From Aurantiochytrium sp. KH105 (taxonomy: Eukaryota > Sar > Bigyra > Thraustochytrida > Thraustochytriidae), in NCBI GenBank assembly GCA_003116975.1, contig BGKB01000085.1, positions 124,001 to 188,000 of the forward strand: 64,000 nucleotides of DNA. Direction: 5' to 3'. The translations under genes were made by a program, and so were the position numbers. Under the pieces are notes generated by a model. It was not told the origin of the DNA, made no database searches, and saw only the letters and a program-made list of their open reading frames with translations. Positions 49,321-59,046 of this stretch are shown here, piece by piece (position 1 is the stretch's first letter; every line of letters begins with the position of its first letter).

Positions 49321-50310
49321 TTATGACTTGGCAGAAGCCTCGAGCGAGAGGAGTAGCATAGGACGCACGTACACATCAAGAGCTTCCACAAAATACACGC
49401 AAGCGAGCCACACCACGCCCATAATTCCCACGAGACCAACGTACGCCAGAGGCGCCCAGAGGAAGCGCGTGTAGTCCATGAAAAAGTAGTAAAAAATGCC
49501 CGTTGCGTAGTGCCAAATGAGAGCAAACACAACATACATGTTGGCGTAAACGACCATGAAGATCCAGTGTTCTCGCTTCATTGGCAAACCGCTCAATGTT
49601 GCTTCCACGAGCATCATTGCCAAATTTCCGTAGTGCATCGTCAGGGCGCGCCAGTTGAGCAACCGTGAAAGGCGATATGGGTCCTTGCGCCGCGCCATTG
49701 GAATTAACACAAAGTGCACCACCAACGTGACCATGAGTGCCGCGCTAAAGCAGACCTCAAAGAGCACAGGGAGCCATCGGCTGCGACCTGACATAAAGGC
49801 GGGTGCGACGCCAAGGCTATGTGTCGCCGCAAGAAGGAAATATGCGGTCAACAGCGTCCAGCTCCACACTGTAAACGTCGTGAAGCGCTTGAAGCGGCGG
49901 ATATGAACAATGTTCCCGTAGTTGCTTCTGACAAGGGGGTAGTTGTTTGTCGCGTAAATGTGCACCGTCAAAATGGTCGCCGCAAAGGCAAAGAGTAAGC
50001 GTGACACGGTCAGTGCGAGCGACGCTCGATCCGTCACGTCCCGCTCAGGAACATCGACGCCAAGCAGCGCGAGCGCCTCGTCGATGGACTGAGGTGCTTC
50101 TGCGGCCTCGAGGCGCTCCTCGGCGTACCACGTCAGCACACTCACGTCCATGGCGCTCACTGTGAGAACCACGAGCAAAAACCTCGGCAGGCTCAACTTG
50201 GGCGGCGGACCGTGCCCGGCACCGGGGACGGGCTGCCCATCCGTGTTGGTCTTGCCGCCGCCGCTCTCGCCGCCATTCTTGCCCCGCTGTCGCACTACGC
50301 TCGCCGCCAT
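49321..50310 (-). CDS. FAR-17a/AIG1-like multispan membrane protein
   Basis: Predicted 329-residue protein with about six to seven membrane spans after a Gly-rich N terminus. Two features recall the FAR-17a/AIG1 family of threonine hydrolases acting on fatty-acid esters of hydroxy fatty acids. One is a threonine at the start of a hydrophobic helix (RFTTFTVWSWTLLTAYFLL, about residues 141-159). The other is a conserved histidine at the start of a later helix (LTMHYGNLAMMLVEA, about 221), with a downstream HYATGIFYYFF that resembles HHVTGMWVYPF of AIG1. The resemblance was judged by eye. The N-terminal 100 residues, including an extra span and soluble loop, are outside the family core. The start ATG is at 50310 in a strong context. 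Confidence 0.6.
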   Translation of the reverse strand: MAASVVRQRGKNGGESGGGKTNTDGQPVPGAGHGPPPKLSLPRFLLVVLTVSAMDVSVLTWYAEERLEAAEAPQSIDEALALLGVDVPERDVTDRASLALTVSRLLFAFAATILTVHIYATNNYPLVRSNYGNIVHIRRFKRFTTFTVWSWTLLTAYFLLAATHSLGVAPAFMSGRSRWLPVLFEVCFSAALMVTLVVHFVLIPMARRKDPYRLSRLLNWRALTMHYGNLAMMLVEATLSGLPMKREHWIFMVVYANMYVVFALIWHYATGIFYYFFMDYTRFLWAPLAYVGLVGIMGVVWLACVYFVEALDVYVRPMLLLSLEASAKS

Positions 50311-50403
50311 GGTGGAGCGGGCGGTAGTACGGGCGAATCTTGTTTGCTCTCGGATGGGATGCGTTTTTTCTCACAAGGTCGTGCTGCATCGACAGATGAC
50401 CCG

Positions 50404-50443
50404 GGATGGCATGGCATGACATGGCATGGCATGACATGACATG
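50404..50443. repeat. GGCAT/GACAT pentamer array
   Basis: Tandem ATGGC and ATGAC pentamers over about 40 bp. A similar GGCAT array occurs at about 63924-63946. Confidence 0.8.
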
Positions 50444-50780
50444 GTTTGACATCGCACGCAAGTCTGTATCATCGACAGAAAAGGAATTGCTGATCAGAGA
50501 GAGCTTGTGAGAGCAACCTGCATCGAGCAGGGCTTCTCGGGCCACATCACCATGATCTGAAAGGCACTATGCACTCATTCCTTATTTTGTTTGTCGCGTG
50601 CCGAGACTCAATACTTTTCCTTTTCTCTGCAAGCTTCTCAAGCCAGACCAACAACTCTCTAAATCGATCGTGCTTCTCCTTTGGCGACATTATCAGAAAG
50701 CCTCCCTCCGCCTTGGAAATCGATCTCTCGTCGTCGTACGTGACTTGCGGTAGCGCCCACTAACCCCCTTCCTTAACCTC

Positions 50781-50818
50781 GCTATAACCCACTTGCGGGG
50801 CGCTATACCCCACTTGTG
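50781..50818 (+). promoter_or_regulatory. Tandem GCTATAMCCCACTTG boxes
   Basis: Two near-identical units, GCTATAACCCACTTG and GCTATACCCCACTTG, with CCACTTG at 50789-50795 and 50810-50816 (21-bp spacing). They lie about 150 bp upstream of the TrmB-like ATG, where a promoter is expected. See the similar sites near 31801 and 63106. Confidence 0.5.
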
Positions 50819-50967
50819 CCGCCGCGCCCAAGCGGCGAGTCGCGGCGCCGGAGTGAGTGGCTACTCTGCTCGCGACGAGGCCGCCGCGCGACGAACCCGA
50901 ATGGATGCTCGCGAGGGCGGGGGCACGGGCGCGGACGGCGACAGCGCGGGGATTGGCGCGCGCAGAC

Positions 50968-52029
50968 ATGGAGGGCAGCGCGAAAAGGTCTGCGGCGCAG
51001 GCGCTCTCGGGCGGTCCCGAAGCCGCTGGCGGCGGCGGCAGCGCCAGCGCCAGTGATAATGACGGCGAGGGCGACAGCAAGCGCGCCTGCACGGACCTGC
51101 GCAGCCGCGTCGCCAACACGCGGAGCGAGCCGGGAAATATCAAGAAGATCGACCAGGCGTGGAAAGAAGTCTTTGGACACCTCAAGCTAGAGGATGTCTC
51201 CCTGGTCAGCGAGATTGGCAAGACGCGGCCGCGGAACCACGTGAACCCGCTCGCGTCGCAATTCCTTAGCCCTGTCGAGCCGCCAAAGTGGGCCGAAATC
51301 TTCGAGGACACGTCCAAGCCGCTCTTTATTGACGTTGGCTGCGCGCAGGGCCGCTTCGGTCTCCTCATGGCCACGAACGAAAAGTGGAAGGACTGGAACC
51401 ACCTCGGCATCGAGATCCGCGCACCGCATGTCACGCGCGCCAATGCTTGGGCAGAGCGCAAGGGCCTGAAGAATGTGCACTACGTTAGCTGCAGCGCCAA
51501 CTCTTCGCTCGGGCCCATCATCTCCTCATATCCGGGCACGGTTGAGTGGGTCGCTGTCCAGTTTCCGGACCCACACTTCAAACGCAAGCACCACAAACGC
51601 CGCGTTGTCCAGCCCGCGTTCCTCGAGGACCTCGCGCGTCATTCGCAAAAGGGCTGCAAGCTATTCATGCAGTCTGATGTTGAGGAGGTCGTGGCGCAGA
51701 TGCGCGATCGCACCGACGGTTGCTCCTTTTTCGATCGTGTTGGTACATACACGCCTCGCGACGAGGCGCTTGACCCGGAAATTTGCCGCAATGGCGCGGA
51801 CGATTCGCTATGGACAAAGTCGGGCCAGCGTGCAGAGGGCAAGGCGATTGATTTTGGTGATTGGCTCGAGGGTCCTAATCCGGTCGGCGTGCCAACCGAG
51901 CGTGAGGTGCAAAATCAAGCGCTCGACCTACCCGTCTACCGTTGCCTTTTTGAGCGCAATGATCGCGATGTACCCCCGCCTAGTCTCAACACCACTGTTT
52001 CGGGCCCCAAGCCTCACCCTGAGGCTTAA
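50968..52029 (+). CDS. tRNA (guanine-N7)-methyltransferase, TrmB family (plant/plastid-like form)
   Basis: Predicted 353-residue SAM-dependent enzyme that methylates G46 of tRNA. The order of motifs is RNHVNPLASQF (about residues 89-99), the SAM-binding motif FIDVGCAQGRFGLLMA (about 121-136), LGIEIRAPHVTRA (acidic ribose-binding Glu), then VQFPDPHFKRKHHKRRVVQP (about 196-215), whose PDPxxKxxHxKRR signature is diagnostic. It resembles the plant form more than yeast Trm8, and no Trm82 partner is encoded here. Two starts are possible: ATG 50968 (context GACATGG, chosen), or ATG 50905, which adds MLARAGARARTATARGLARA, an Arg/Ala-rich presequence that could target a mitochondrion. Confidence 0.88.
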   Translation: MEGSAKRSAAQALSGGPEAAGGGGSASASDNDGEGDSKRACTDLRSRVANTRSEPGNIKKIDQAWKEVFGHLKLEDVSLVSEIGKTRPRNHVNPLASQFLSPVEPPKWAEIFEDTSKPLFIDVGCAQGRFGLLMATNEKWKDWNHLGIEIRAPHVTRANAWAERKGLKNVHYVSCSANSSLGPIISSYPGTVEWVAVQFPDPHFKRKHHKRRVVQPAFLEDLARHSQKGCKLFMQSDVEEVVAQMRDRTDGCSFFDRVGTYTPRDEALDPEICRNGADDSLWTKSGQRAEGKAIDFGDWLEGPNPVGVPTEREVQNQALDLPVYRCLFERNDRDVPPPSLNTTVSGPKPHPEA

Positions 52030-52950
52030 GCGCGGGCACAGTATTGATCAAACGACCTGGACACTAGCACAAAACCGCCACCTTTTACGTAAAACACTAT
52101 TTTCCGAGAGCTTCACCCAATGCTTCTTTCTGAACGCAACATGTATCGTCGTGATCTGCTTCGTCACCGGTATTTGTTTGTTTTGCACGCAACGCGTCCG
52201 GTATCGCAGTTTCGAAACGGGGAAAAGTCGAATCGCAGACGCAAAGGTAGAACGGTTTTAGGGGGAGGGGGGCTCCAGATGTTCTATGAATGATCTCGCG
52301 CCACAGTCATGACGATGATCGGATTCGCCAAGTTTGCGCGCACGTCTCTATTTCTCTCTCGTCGCAGCAAACCTCTCCCCTTGCAACAGCACGTCGACGC
52401 TCGCCCACAAGAGGAATCGAAAGTCACCCTTGTCATTCTACAAGATACAGAACGTTCTGTTCCTTCGAGCCGGGTCTCGGAGCAAACGAATCCTCGTCCA
52501 GGGCACGCTGCGCGCGAGCGCCTGTGCTGCGACAGCACAGACACAACCCGCGTCGACGGCGCACCGCCTCGCCGTCGCGCGGCGCCTGGGTCCGGTCCTG
52601 GCAGCACCGAGCTGCCATCCTTTGCCGGCCGGCCGCCGTGGCGTGCCCGGCCGGGACCGGGGCCGCAGCGGATTCCCGAGGCTCCCTCGGGGACACAAGC
52701 AAGATGGCAAGTGTACTGGGCGTAGTACCATAAGGTACTCACTACAACACAAGCTACATGCTACATGGCAAATGTACCCGCACGGTCGCGCCAGGATCCA
52801 AGGCCGAAGACTTTCCCGAGCGCAGCGAGCGAGCAGCAGAAGCGAATCGCCGGAGAGACCCCCGCCCGAGGACCGGCGCCCGGCGCGCAGGCGGGCCTGC
52901 GCGCGCTCGCGCAGGCTCGCGAGGCCTCGCTCGGGCGGGCGGGCGGCACC
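52030..52950. other. Intergenic region, 0.9 kb
   Basis: Between the TrmB-like stop and the protease start. A+T-balanced to about 52290, then increasingly GC-rich. Overlapping frames on both strands from 52300 to 52950 lack conserved motifs. Probably 3' flank plus the protease promoter and leader. Confidence 0.45.
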
Positions 52951-54534
52951 ATGGCGGCGGCGGGAAGCCCGGGCCCGGAGCCCTCGGGACGCAGCGGCGC
53001 GGCCGGCGCCGAGGCGGCCGCGGGCGTCCGCGAGGTGCTCGAGGCCGTGCTCTCGGGCCAGGACGAGGACGCGGCGCGGGAGAAGCTGCTGCGCATGGAC
53101 CGCGCGAGCGACCTCGCAGACCGACGCAGAGCGCGAAGGCTCGTGGAGAAGCTGCTGCGCGAAAACCGCGTGGAGGAGACCGCCGTCCTGGGCCCGCCAG
53201 GGTCCTGGAGACGACGTCTGCGCGAGCGCATCGTGCTTGAGAATCTGGCCTTCATCGAGGACTTCAACGCTCGACAATCCTCCGCAAGACTCGATTCCGA
53301 CTCGGCGCTACTCTTGCTCGATCATGACGAGTTCGCGCAAACGATGAGTCAAGGACTGCTCGAAGTCGATGCGGCCATGCCAGAGGCCAACAACACCGAC
53401 ATCGTCAGAGATACATTGCCCTCGGAGCGTACCTGGGACTGGAGAGAACACGGTGCCGTGGGCCATGTGCGACACCAAGGGAACTGCGGAAGCTGCTGGG
53501 CTCATGCCACTGCTGCAGTGGTCGAAGGACGCATGGCCATCGATGAGCAAAGACTCTACCAGCTGAGCGCCAGACAAATTGTCGAGTGTTTCCGTCCAGA
53601 AGCGTACGGATGCCGCGGCGGGAGCTTTATTAATGCACTGCGCTCCTACACTCAGCACCACGCGCTAGACACAGAGGAGACCTGGGCTTCGGCGCCTGTT
53701 TCGGCTGCATCGTGTCCAACTGGTCTCGATACAATTAGTAAAGACCGAAACGGCGTGGTTTTAACCAAGGGCGTGATCGATAGTAAAGAGATTCGTTCTT
53801 CTGTCTCTCGGATGGCAACGCTCGTTCGCCAGCAACCAGTTGCCTCCTCCATGATTGCCTCAAGCCGCTGCCTTCAATTTTACGCACAAGGCATTCTTGA
53901 CGATGTGGCATGCGCTGCTTCGTCATCGTCCGACATCAAGCACGGTCAACACGCGGTGGCAATCGTTGGATTTGAGAACCTTGATGATCCCGAACGCAGC
54001 GCCTGGATCGTTATGAATTCCTGGGGCCGTCAGTGGGGCGAGGGCGGATTTGCGCGCATCAAAGTTCACCACACAGGTCCACCAGCCTTTGCAATCAACA
54101 CACTCGTTGCAGCGCCCCGCCGTGCAACTTTTGCACCAGCCTGTCGAGCTGGCTCTGTCATCATGGCGAAATGTACAAGCCAAGGCACTGCAAGCAATAC
54201 AAGTAAACTCACCCCCTATGACGATGGGAGTGAACACGGGCGTGATCAGCACGGCGAGCTCATCCGCAACGCCATCGTCGGCACCGGTTTTGCACTTTGG
54301 ATCCTGACGTTGGTGTGCATTGTTCAGCACGTTTGTTTCAGAAATGTTCGCCGGAAGCGACGTGCAAGGCCGCCACGAAGACCATCTCTTACGAGAGCAA
54401 GTCATGAGTCATTGAATCGTCTTCTCGAGGGTTACGAGGAAGAAATTGACGACGAGAACGACGGCATCGGGGAAGACGGTGCTGAAAACGGCGGAGTATC
54501 TCGTGCACGTCCATATGACTCATCCATCATCTGA
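52951..54534 (+). CDS. Papain-family (C1A) cysteine protease with C-terminal membrane anchor
   Basis: Predicted 527-residue protein. Residues 1-85 are Ala/Gly-rich and charged. A pro-domain like the I29 inhibitor follows: ERIVLENLAFIEDFNA (about 92-107, ERFNIN-like) and DHDEFAQTM. The mature-type domain starts near WDWREHGAVGHVRHQG. The active-site Cys lies in NCGSCWAH (about 181), His in HGQHAVAIVGF (about 334), and Asn in NSWGRQWGEGGF (about 356). After the catalytic domain come a Ser/Thr-rich stalk, one membrane span (about 441-464, GFALWILTLVCIVQHVCF), a basic stop-transfer (RNVRRKRRARPPRR) and an acidic tail. No N-terminal signal peptide is visible at the chosen ATG (CACCATGG), which is odd for this family. 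An upstream in-frame ATG at 52765 does not add one. Confidence 0.85.
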   Translation: MAAAGSPGPEPSGRSGAAGAEAAAGVREVLEAVLSGQDEDAAREKLLRMDRASDLADRRRARRLVEKLLRENRVEETAVLGPPGSWRRRLRERIVLENLAFIEDFNARQSSARLDSDSALLLLDHDEFAQTMSQGLLEVDAAMPEANNTDIVRDTLPSERTWDWREHGAVGHVRHQGNCGSCWAHATAAVVEGRMAIDEQRLYQLSARQIVECFRPEAYGCRGGSFINALRSYTQHHALDTEETWASAPVSAASCPTGLDTISKDRNGVVLTKGVIDSKEIRSSVSRMATLVRQQPVASSMIASSRCLQFYAQGILDDVACAASSSSDIKHGQHAVAIVGFENLDDPERSAWIVMNSWGRQWGEGGFARIKVHHTGPPAFAINTLVAAPRRATFAPACRAGSVIMAKCTSQGTASNTSKLTPYDDGSEHGRDQHGELIRNAIVGTGFALWILTLVCIVQHVCFRNVRRKRRARPPRRPSLTRASHESLNRLLEGYEEEIDDENDGIGEDGAENGGVSRARPYDSSII

Positions 54535-54590
54535 AAAAAATCAACGTCAATCTTTCTTTTCCTTTTTCTTCATTTCGGAGCAGCGAGAGG

Positions 54591-57500
54591 CTAAATGATC
54601 TCGATCTTAAGCCGGTACTTCCAGTCCTTGCTGTGAACCTTGTATTGGTCGTGCGTTCGCGGCTGCCAAGAAACATCTCCGCCCAGACCCATGTGTGCAG
54701 TGTCAATGTGAATGTAAAGAGGTGAGCTCCTGTCGATATCCGGCAGCTCACTTTGATGTTTTGCTGTGGCCAAATCGTCAACAGTGTAACGCGAAGCATT
54801 GAGTTGCGCCCCACTCATCCCTGTCGGACGGGCGCTCGGTCCCGGCATCTCGATGCCCTTGGGACTCACACCAGGAAAAACTTCGCGCCGCACAGGCGCC
54901 GGCGAAGCGTGCGAAATACGAAATCCACGTCCCGAGCCTCGGCTGCGGAATGCAGCCCACTGCACATCGGCTCTTCCTCCGCACTCACTCGGTTTGATAT
55001 ACGGCACGTGCATTGCGTCAACCTCACACTCGTACACGCCCAGTGGAGCACTCGCTTTTCGGTCCGGGTACGTTTCGTGTGGCCCGCGACCCAGATACTC
55101 GACTTGATCGAATTCCCCTGGAGCTACAAAGACCATGCCAATGCGTGGCAAGGTCACGCATCCATTCACAACCGATGAGTCGGCCTCGACATCGCACGTG
55201 ACATAGATTCCATCATTTGCAAAAGTATACATGGTCTTTGTACGGAAACGTGGCCTCTTGCCGTGAAAATGAGAGACACACACCTTGACTTGTACGCTTT
55301 GCGACAACGTTTCAATCTTCAAGTCGTCCGTCACTTCATGCAGAGCGTCCAGACCTAGCTTTCTCCACAGACCATTGTATGAGGTTCCGGACTTGGGTGC
55401 CAGCTTGCGTAAAAATTCATATGGTAGCATGCTGTCGAGGCCGCCAAGATCGTTGTCGGTTGGCGCGCGGAAAAAAGCATGTCCAAATCCTCCAGATTCC
55501 AGCACCGTCACGCCACTGGGATGCATCACACTGAGAATTCTACCATTGTGCGCGTCAAACTCCACCGTGTAGGTGGCGAGACGAACCTCGAACCGCCCTT
55601 CGTGCGCTGTTACATCGGGCTCGTTCCCCCCACCAGATGCCCCAGATGGAGATGGAGGCGGCGTCAGAGCGCTAAACTTGACGCGGCCCAAATCATGGCA
55701 AAGACGCCCGGCCGGGCCCACCACGCACTCCTCAAAAGCCACTTCATGTCCTTGGGGGGCATACGCCATGTCGCGCGCAAGGACAATATATACGCGCAAA
55801 CGTAGTCCTTCAAGACCTTCGGCGAGTTCCGCAAGCGCGGCGCTTGATGGAAGGCCATTTACGTTGCCGCTCTTTTCGAGGTAACAACGTCCCGATGCCA
55901 GCGGGACGGCAGATGCAACGCCGAGCACTGACCAGTGCACCGCAAGAGCGTTTAAAGGGGGCGCATGCGCCTCAAAGACAATTTCTGCGTCAACATCAAA
56001 GTCTTTGCGCACGCCAAAGGTGATTACTGCAGGCTGCTGCAAGTATTTGGCCTCATGCATGCTGGGATGCGGTGTGCGATCAGGAAAGCAAAGGCCATTT
56101 ATGCAAAAGGTCTTGTCCTCCACGCCGCTCTTGGGCCCAAAATCACCGCCATAGGCCCACTCGCCTTGCAAAAAGGATGCCTTGGACAAACCCTGGTCGA
56201 CCCAATCCCAGATGAAACCCCCTTGCATACGCGGGTGTAAGGGGGAGCGAAAGAGTTTCCAGTAATGATGCAAATTGCCATTCGAGTTTCCCATAGCGTG
56301 CGCGTACTCGCACAGAATGATTGGGCGCCGCGAGGTCACGCGCTCGACCTCAATCAATCGCTTCGGGCTATCGTACATCGGACAGATAATGTCGGTCGCC
56401 TTGGGATCGCGACCGTCGCCCAGGAGCAAGGGAGAGTCGCCACTTGCAATGCCGCCTTCATATTGAACGAACCGCGTGGGGTCGACTTGACGGATCCACT
56501 TGGCGCACAAGCGAGCGTTTGGTCCGCAACCAGATTCATTGCCAAGAGACCAACCAATGATGCAGGGATGGTTGCGAGATCGCTTCACCATGGCCTGGCA
56601 GCGAAGTAAAAACGCCATTTTCCACTTTGGGTCGCACTGCAAGAGAGAAATGGCCGCAGCCACTGTAAATCCATGCGTTTCCACGTTCGCCTCGTCCACG
56701 ACGAGCATGCCGTATTCGTCACAGAGCTCGTACCAGCGATGTGCGTTCGGGTAGTGACTGTTCCGCACCGCGTTGAAGTTGAATTGTTTCATCAGCTCGA
56801 GGTCTCTGCGCATCAGCATCTCGGGAACGGATTTGCCATGCTCTGGACTCCATTCGTGCCGATTCACGCCGCAAACGAGCACGGGCTCGCCATTCACACG
56901 CAATTGGTTCTTGTAAATATCCACGCGGCGAAGACCTACGCGCGTTGACTCAATTTGAATGGCGACAGCGCTTGTGTTGCCGCCATCGAGGGCCTCGAGC
57001 ACCAAAGTGTAGAGATATGGATCCCGCGGACTCCACAGGCGTGGCTCTGCCACCTCGAGTGTAAGATTTGCGATCGGAACCTCCGACTCCAGACGATGGC
57101 GACTGAATTCAGCGAGAGCGTAGCCTGTGGCATCTTGCGTGGCCACCTTTGATCCATTTGCGTCATAGAGAGTCGCACGGAGAACCATGCGATGCGCATC
57201 AGTGGCGAGGCCTGAGAAACGTGTCTGAACGTGGACGGAGGCGGCCTCGGGATCTGTTTCAACTACATAGTCAACGATGCCGCCCGTGTGAGGCCTACAA
57301 GACAGCTCAATGTCACGAAAACACCCGGAGAGCCACCATTGGTCCTGATCTTCGAGATAGCTTCCATCGGTCCAGCGATAGATGACCAGGACGAGGGAGT
57401 TCGTCGCACCAAGATGCGCATGGGAAATCTTCACCTCGGTCTCAGTCATGCTGTCTTGTCCATAGCCTACGCGCACGCCATTCACATAAACGTCGACGCC

Positions 57501-58079
57501 AGCGCCGGCTCCATGCAGAATCAAAAACACATCGCGTTCGCCCAGGAGGACTGCCTCTTGCCATGTGTCGGGGAGGTCAAAGCTCAAACGGTAGACCCCA
57601 GTCGGGTTTTCGTCCGAGGGCACGCGCGTGCTAAGAGTGTGAGGGCGCTTCCATGGATACTTGATGTTAGTGTAGATGGGTACGTCTTCGTCGCCTTCAA
57701 TTTGCCAATTACTCGGAATAAGCGTTTGGCCCCATGAGGCCTCTTCCTCCTCCTTCTTACCCTGGACATCTCCCGTGTCCCCTCCGAGGTAGACGCCAAT
57801 ATCATGAGGACGCACGCTGGCCGGGTTCGCGAACAGACGAAACTCGCACATAACTGGGTCCTCGACTGTTGCAAGGAAGCGGACCCACTCGGTCTCCTGT
57901 CGTCCCTCCTTGACTGCAGCAAGGGCCTCTTCAGTTGAGGAGACAAGCCGTAATGGCGTGTGGTGCACGAGAGCATTCTCGTAGACAATTTGAGGGTTTT
58001 GCCAGTGCTCTAGCTTGCCACTGCTTTCAAAGAAGCCTCGCAGACTGTTGAGGAAGCGCAGATACGCTGTTTTCACCAT
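54591..58079 (-). CDS. LacZ-type beta-galactosidase, glycoside hydrolase family 2
   Basis: Predicted 1162-residue enzyme that hydrolyses beta-galactosides. Domain order follows LacZ: sugar-binding jelly roll (about 90-330, with YTNIKYPW and NPTGVYR), immunoglobulin-like domain, (beta/alpha)8 barrel (about 400-700), second Ig-like domain, and the C-terminal small-chain beta-sandwich (about 850-1155, with GHAFFRAPTDND and YLGRGPHETYPDRK). The acid/base Glu is in GWSLGNESGCG (about 515) and the nucleophile Glu in ILCEYAHAMGNSNG (about 588). VNRHEW carries the conserved His. No signal peptide is seen, so an intracellular enzyme like yeast LAC4 is expected. The length is slightly above E. coli LacZ (about 1023) owing to loops. 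Start context is CAAATGG. Confidence 0.93.
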   Translation of the reverse strand: MVKTAYLRFLNSLRGFFESSGKLEHWQNPQIVYENALVHHTPLRLVSSTEEALAAVKEGRQETEWVRFLATVEDPVMCEFRLFANPASVRPHDIGVYLGGDTGDVQGKKEEEEASWGQTLIPSNWQIEGDEDVPIYTNIKYPWKRPHTLSTRVPSDENPTGVYRLSFDLPDTWQEAVLLGERDVFLILHGAGAGVDVYVNGVRVGYGQDSMTETEVKISHAHLGATNSLVLVIYRWTDGSYLEDQDQWWLSGCFRDIELSCRPHTGGIVDYVVETDPEAASVHVQTRFSGLATDAHRMVLRATLYDANGSKVATQDATGYALAEFSRHRLESEVPIANLTLEVAEPRLWSPRDPYLYTLVLEALDGGNTSAVAIQIESTRVGLRRVDIYKNQLRVNGEPVLVCGVNRHEWSPEHGKSVPEMLMRRDLELMKQFNFNAVRNSHYPNAHRWYELCDEYGMLVVDEANVETHGFTVAAAISLLQCDPKWKMAFLLRCQAMVKRSRNHPCIIGWSLGNESGCGPNARLCAKWIRQVDPTRFVQYEGGIASGDSPLLLGDGRDPKATDIICPMYDSPKRLIEVERVTSRRPIILCEYAHAMGNSNGNLHHYWKLFRSPLHPRMQGGFIWDWVDQGLSKASFLQGEWAYGGDFGPKSGVEDKTFCINGLCFPDRTPHPSMHEAKYLQQPAVITFGVRKDFDVDAEIVFEAHAPPLNALAVHWSVLGVASAVPLASGRCYLEKSGNVNGLPSSAALAELAEGLEGLRLRVYIVLARDMAYAPQGHEVAFEECVVGPAGRLCHDLGRVKFSALTPPPSPSGASGGGNEPDVTAHEGRFEVRLATYTVEFDAHNGRILSVMHPSGVTVLESGGFGHAFFRAPTDNDLGGLDSMLPYEFLRKLAPKSGTSYNGLWRKLGLDALHEVTDDLKIETLSQSVQVKVCVSHFHGKRPRFRTKTMYTFANDGIYVTCDVEADSSVVNGCVTLPRIGMVFVAPGEFDQVEYLGRGPHETYPDRKASAPLGVYECEVDAMHVPYIKPSECGGRADVQWAAFRSRGSGRGFRISHASPAPVRREVFPGVSPKGIEMPGPSARPTGMSGAQLNASRYTVDDLATAKHQSELPDIDRSSPLYIHIDTAHMGLGGDVSWQPRTHDQYKVHSKDWKYRLKIEII

Positions 58080-59046
58080 TTGGTCTTCGCTCAACAACGA
58101 AAGGGAAAAGGAGTTCTGTGTCGCTCGCCCGTTTTCCAATAGCGCAGGTGCGGCGGAGACTTGCAAAATGCAATCTAAACGTCTCGCCTGTACAGGCTTA
58201 CGCGACAGGGCAAGAAGACCAAGCGCGCTGGGTCTGCTGCACCTTGACCCACCCACGTCGCTTTGTTGCTCCAATCACTTTACGTCCCACCTCGACCTCG
58301 CTCGACCAATCAATCAGCCCGTGTCGCTCTCGTCACGTCGCGAGTTTGCTTTTTGCTTGCCCGCTGCCGGCTGCCCTTTACTTCCTTGCCTGCCGACTGC
58401 TCTCTGCCTGCAGATTGCTCTTTGCCCGCGGAGGCTGCCGCGCGTCCCGGCGATGTGACGGGTGGCACGATGCCCGATGTCGCCCCGCACTCTTGGAAGG
58501 CGCCCATCGAGCCATCGCTGTTATGAACTCACTAGACGCGGCACACACATCTCCGCCTCTGCCACGACGACCATTATCATCAACATGGTGGTCATCGCGG
58601 AGGTGGGTGACGAAAGAAAGACAGGAGTCATGGCACTGCAGCCTCGGTAGGCTGGCAGACCGGGCTCACATCGTTCGGTAAATGGCGCGATGAAAGATGC
58701 ACTTGTGCTGGGTGTTAGTGTGAATGCTGCTGCTGCTGCTGCTGCTGCTTACTGGGTGCAAGCCTTGTGCGCAACATTCCAAGAAGCTGAAGAAGTTGGG
58801 ATGGGACGGGATAGAGAGAGGCAAGGAAAAGACAACAATGCGTTGCAGCAAAACATTCTTTGAGTTGCAGGCCTACGTAGTAGCTATACTTCACTCCGGC
58901 TTCGGCGCTTGATGCGTTCAACAGAGAAATACGGACAAAGGCGGGAGGGGGAAAGGGGAAGAAGGAGCCTTTATCCATTGTTGCTGCAACAAGGCATGAA
59001 GTTGGTGACAGTGAGTAAGTTTGGTGGCAGGAAGCACCACCTGCCT
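58080..59046. other. Intergenic region, 1 kb
   Basis: Upstream of the LacZ-like gene and downstream of the LOTUS-like repeat gene. It contains a (CTG)n run at about 58726-58750 and GCCTGC-type repeats at about 58380-58440. No conserved frame seen. Confidence 0.45.

Larger units (their letters stand above)
50311..50967. other. Divergent intergenic region between the AIG1-like and TrmB-like genes
   Basis: Contains a (GGCAT)/(GACAT) pentamer array at about 50404-50443 and the paired CACTTG boxes at 50781-50818, then a GC-rich leader to the TrmB start. Confidence 0.5.

Noticed and set aside
52765-52950. Upstream ATG extension of the cysteine protease
   Set aside because: The extra 62 residues are low-complexity and give no signal peptide, while the ATG at 52951 has an ideal CACCATGG context.
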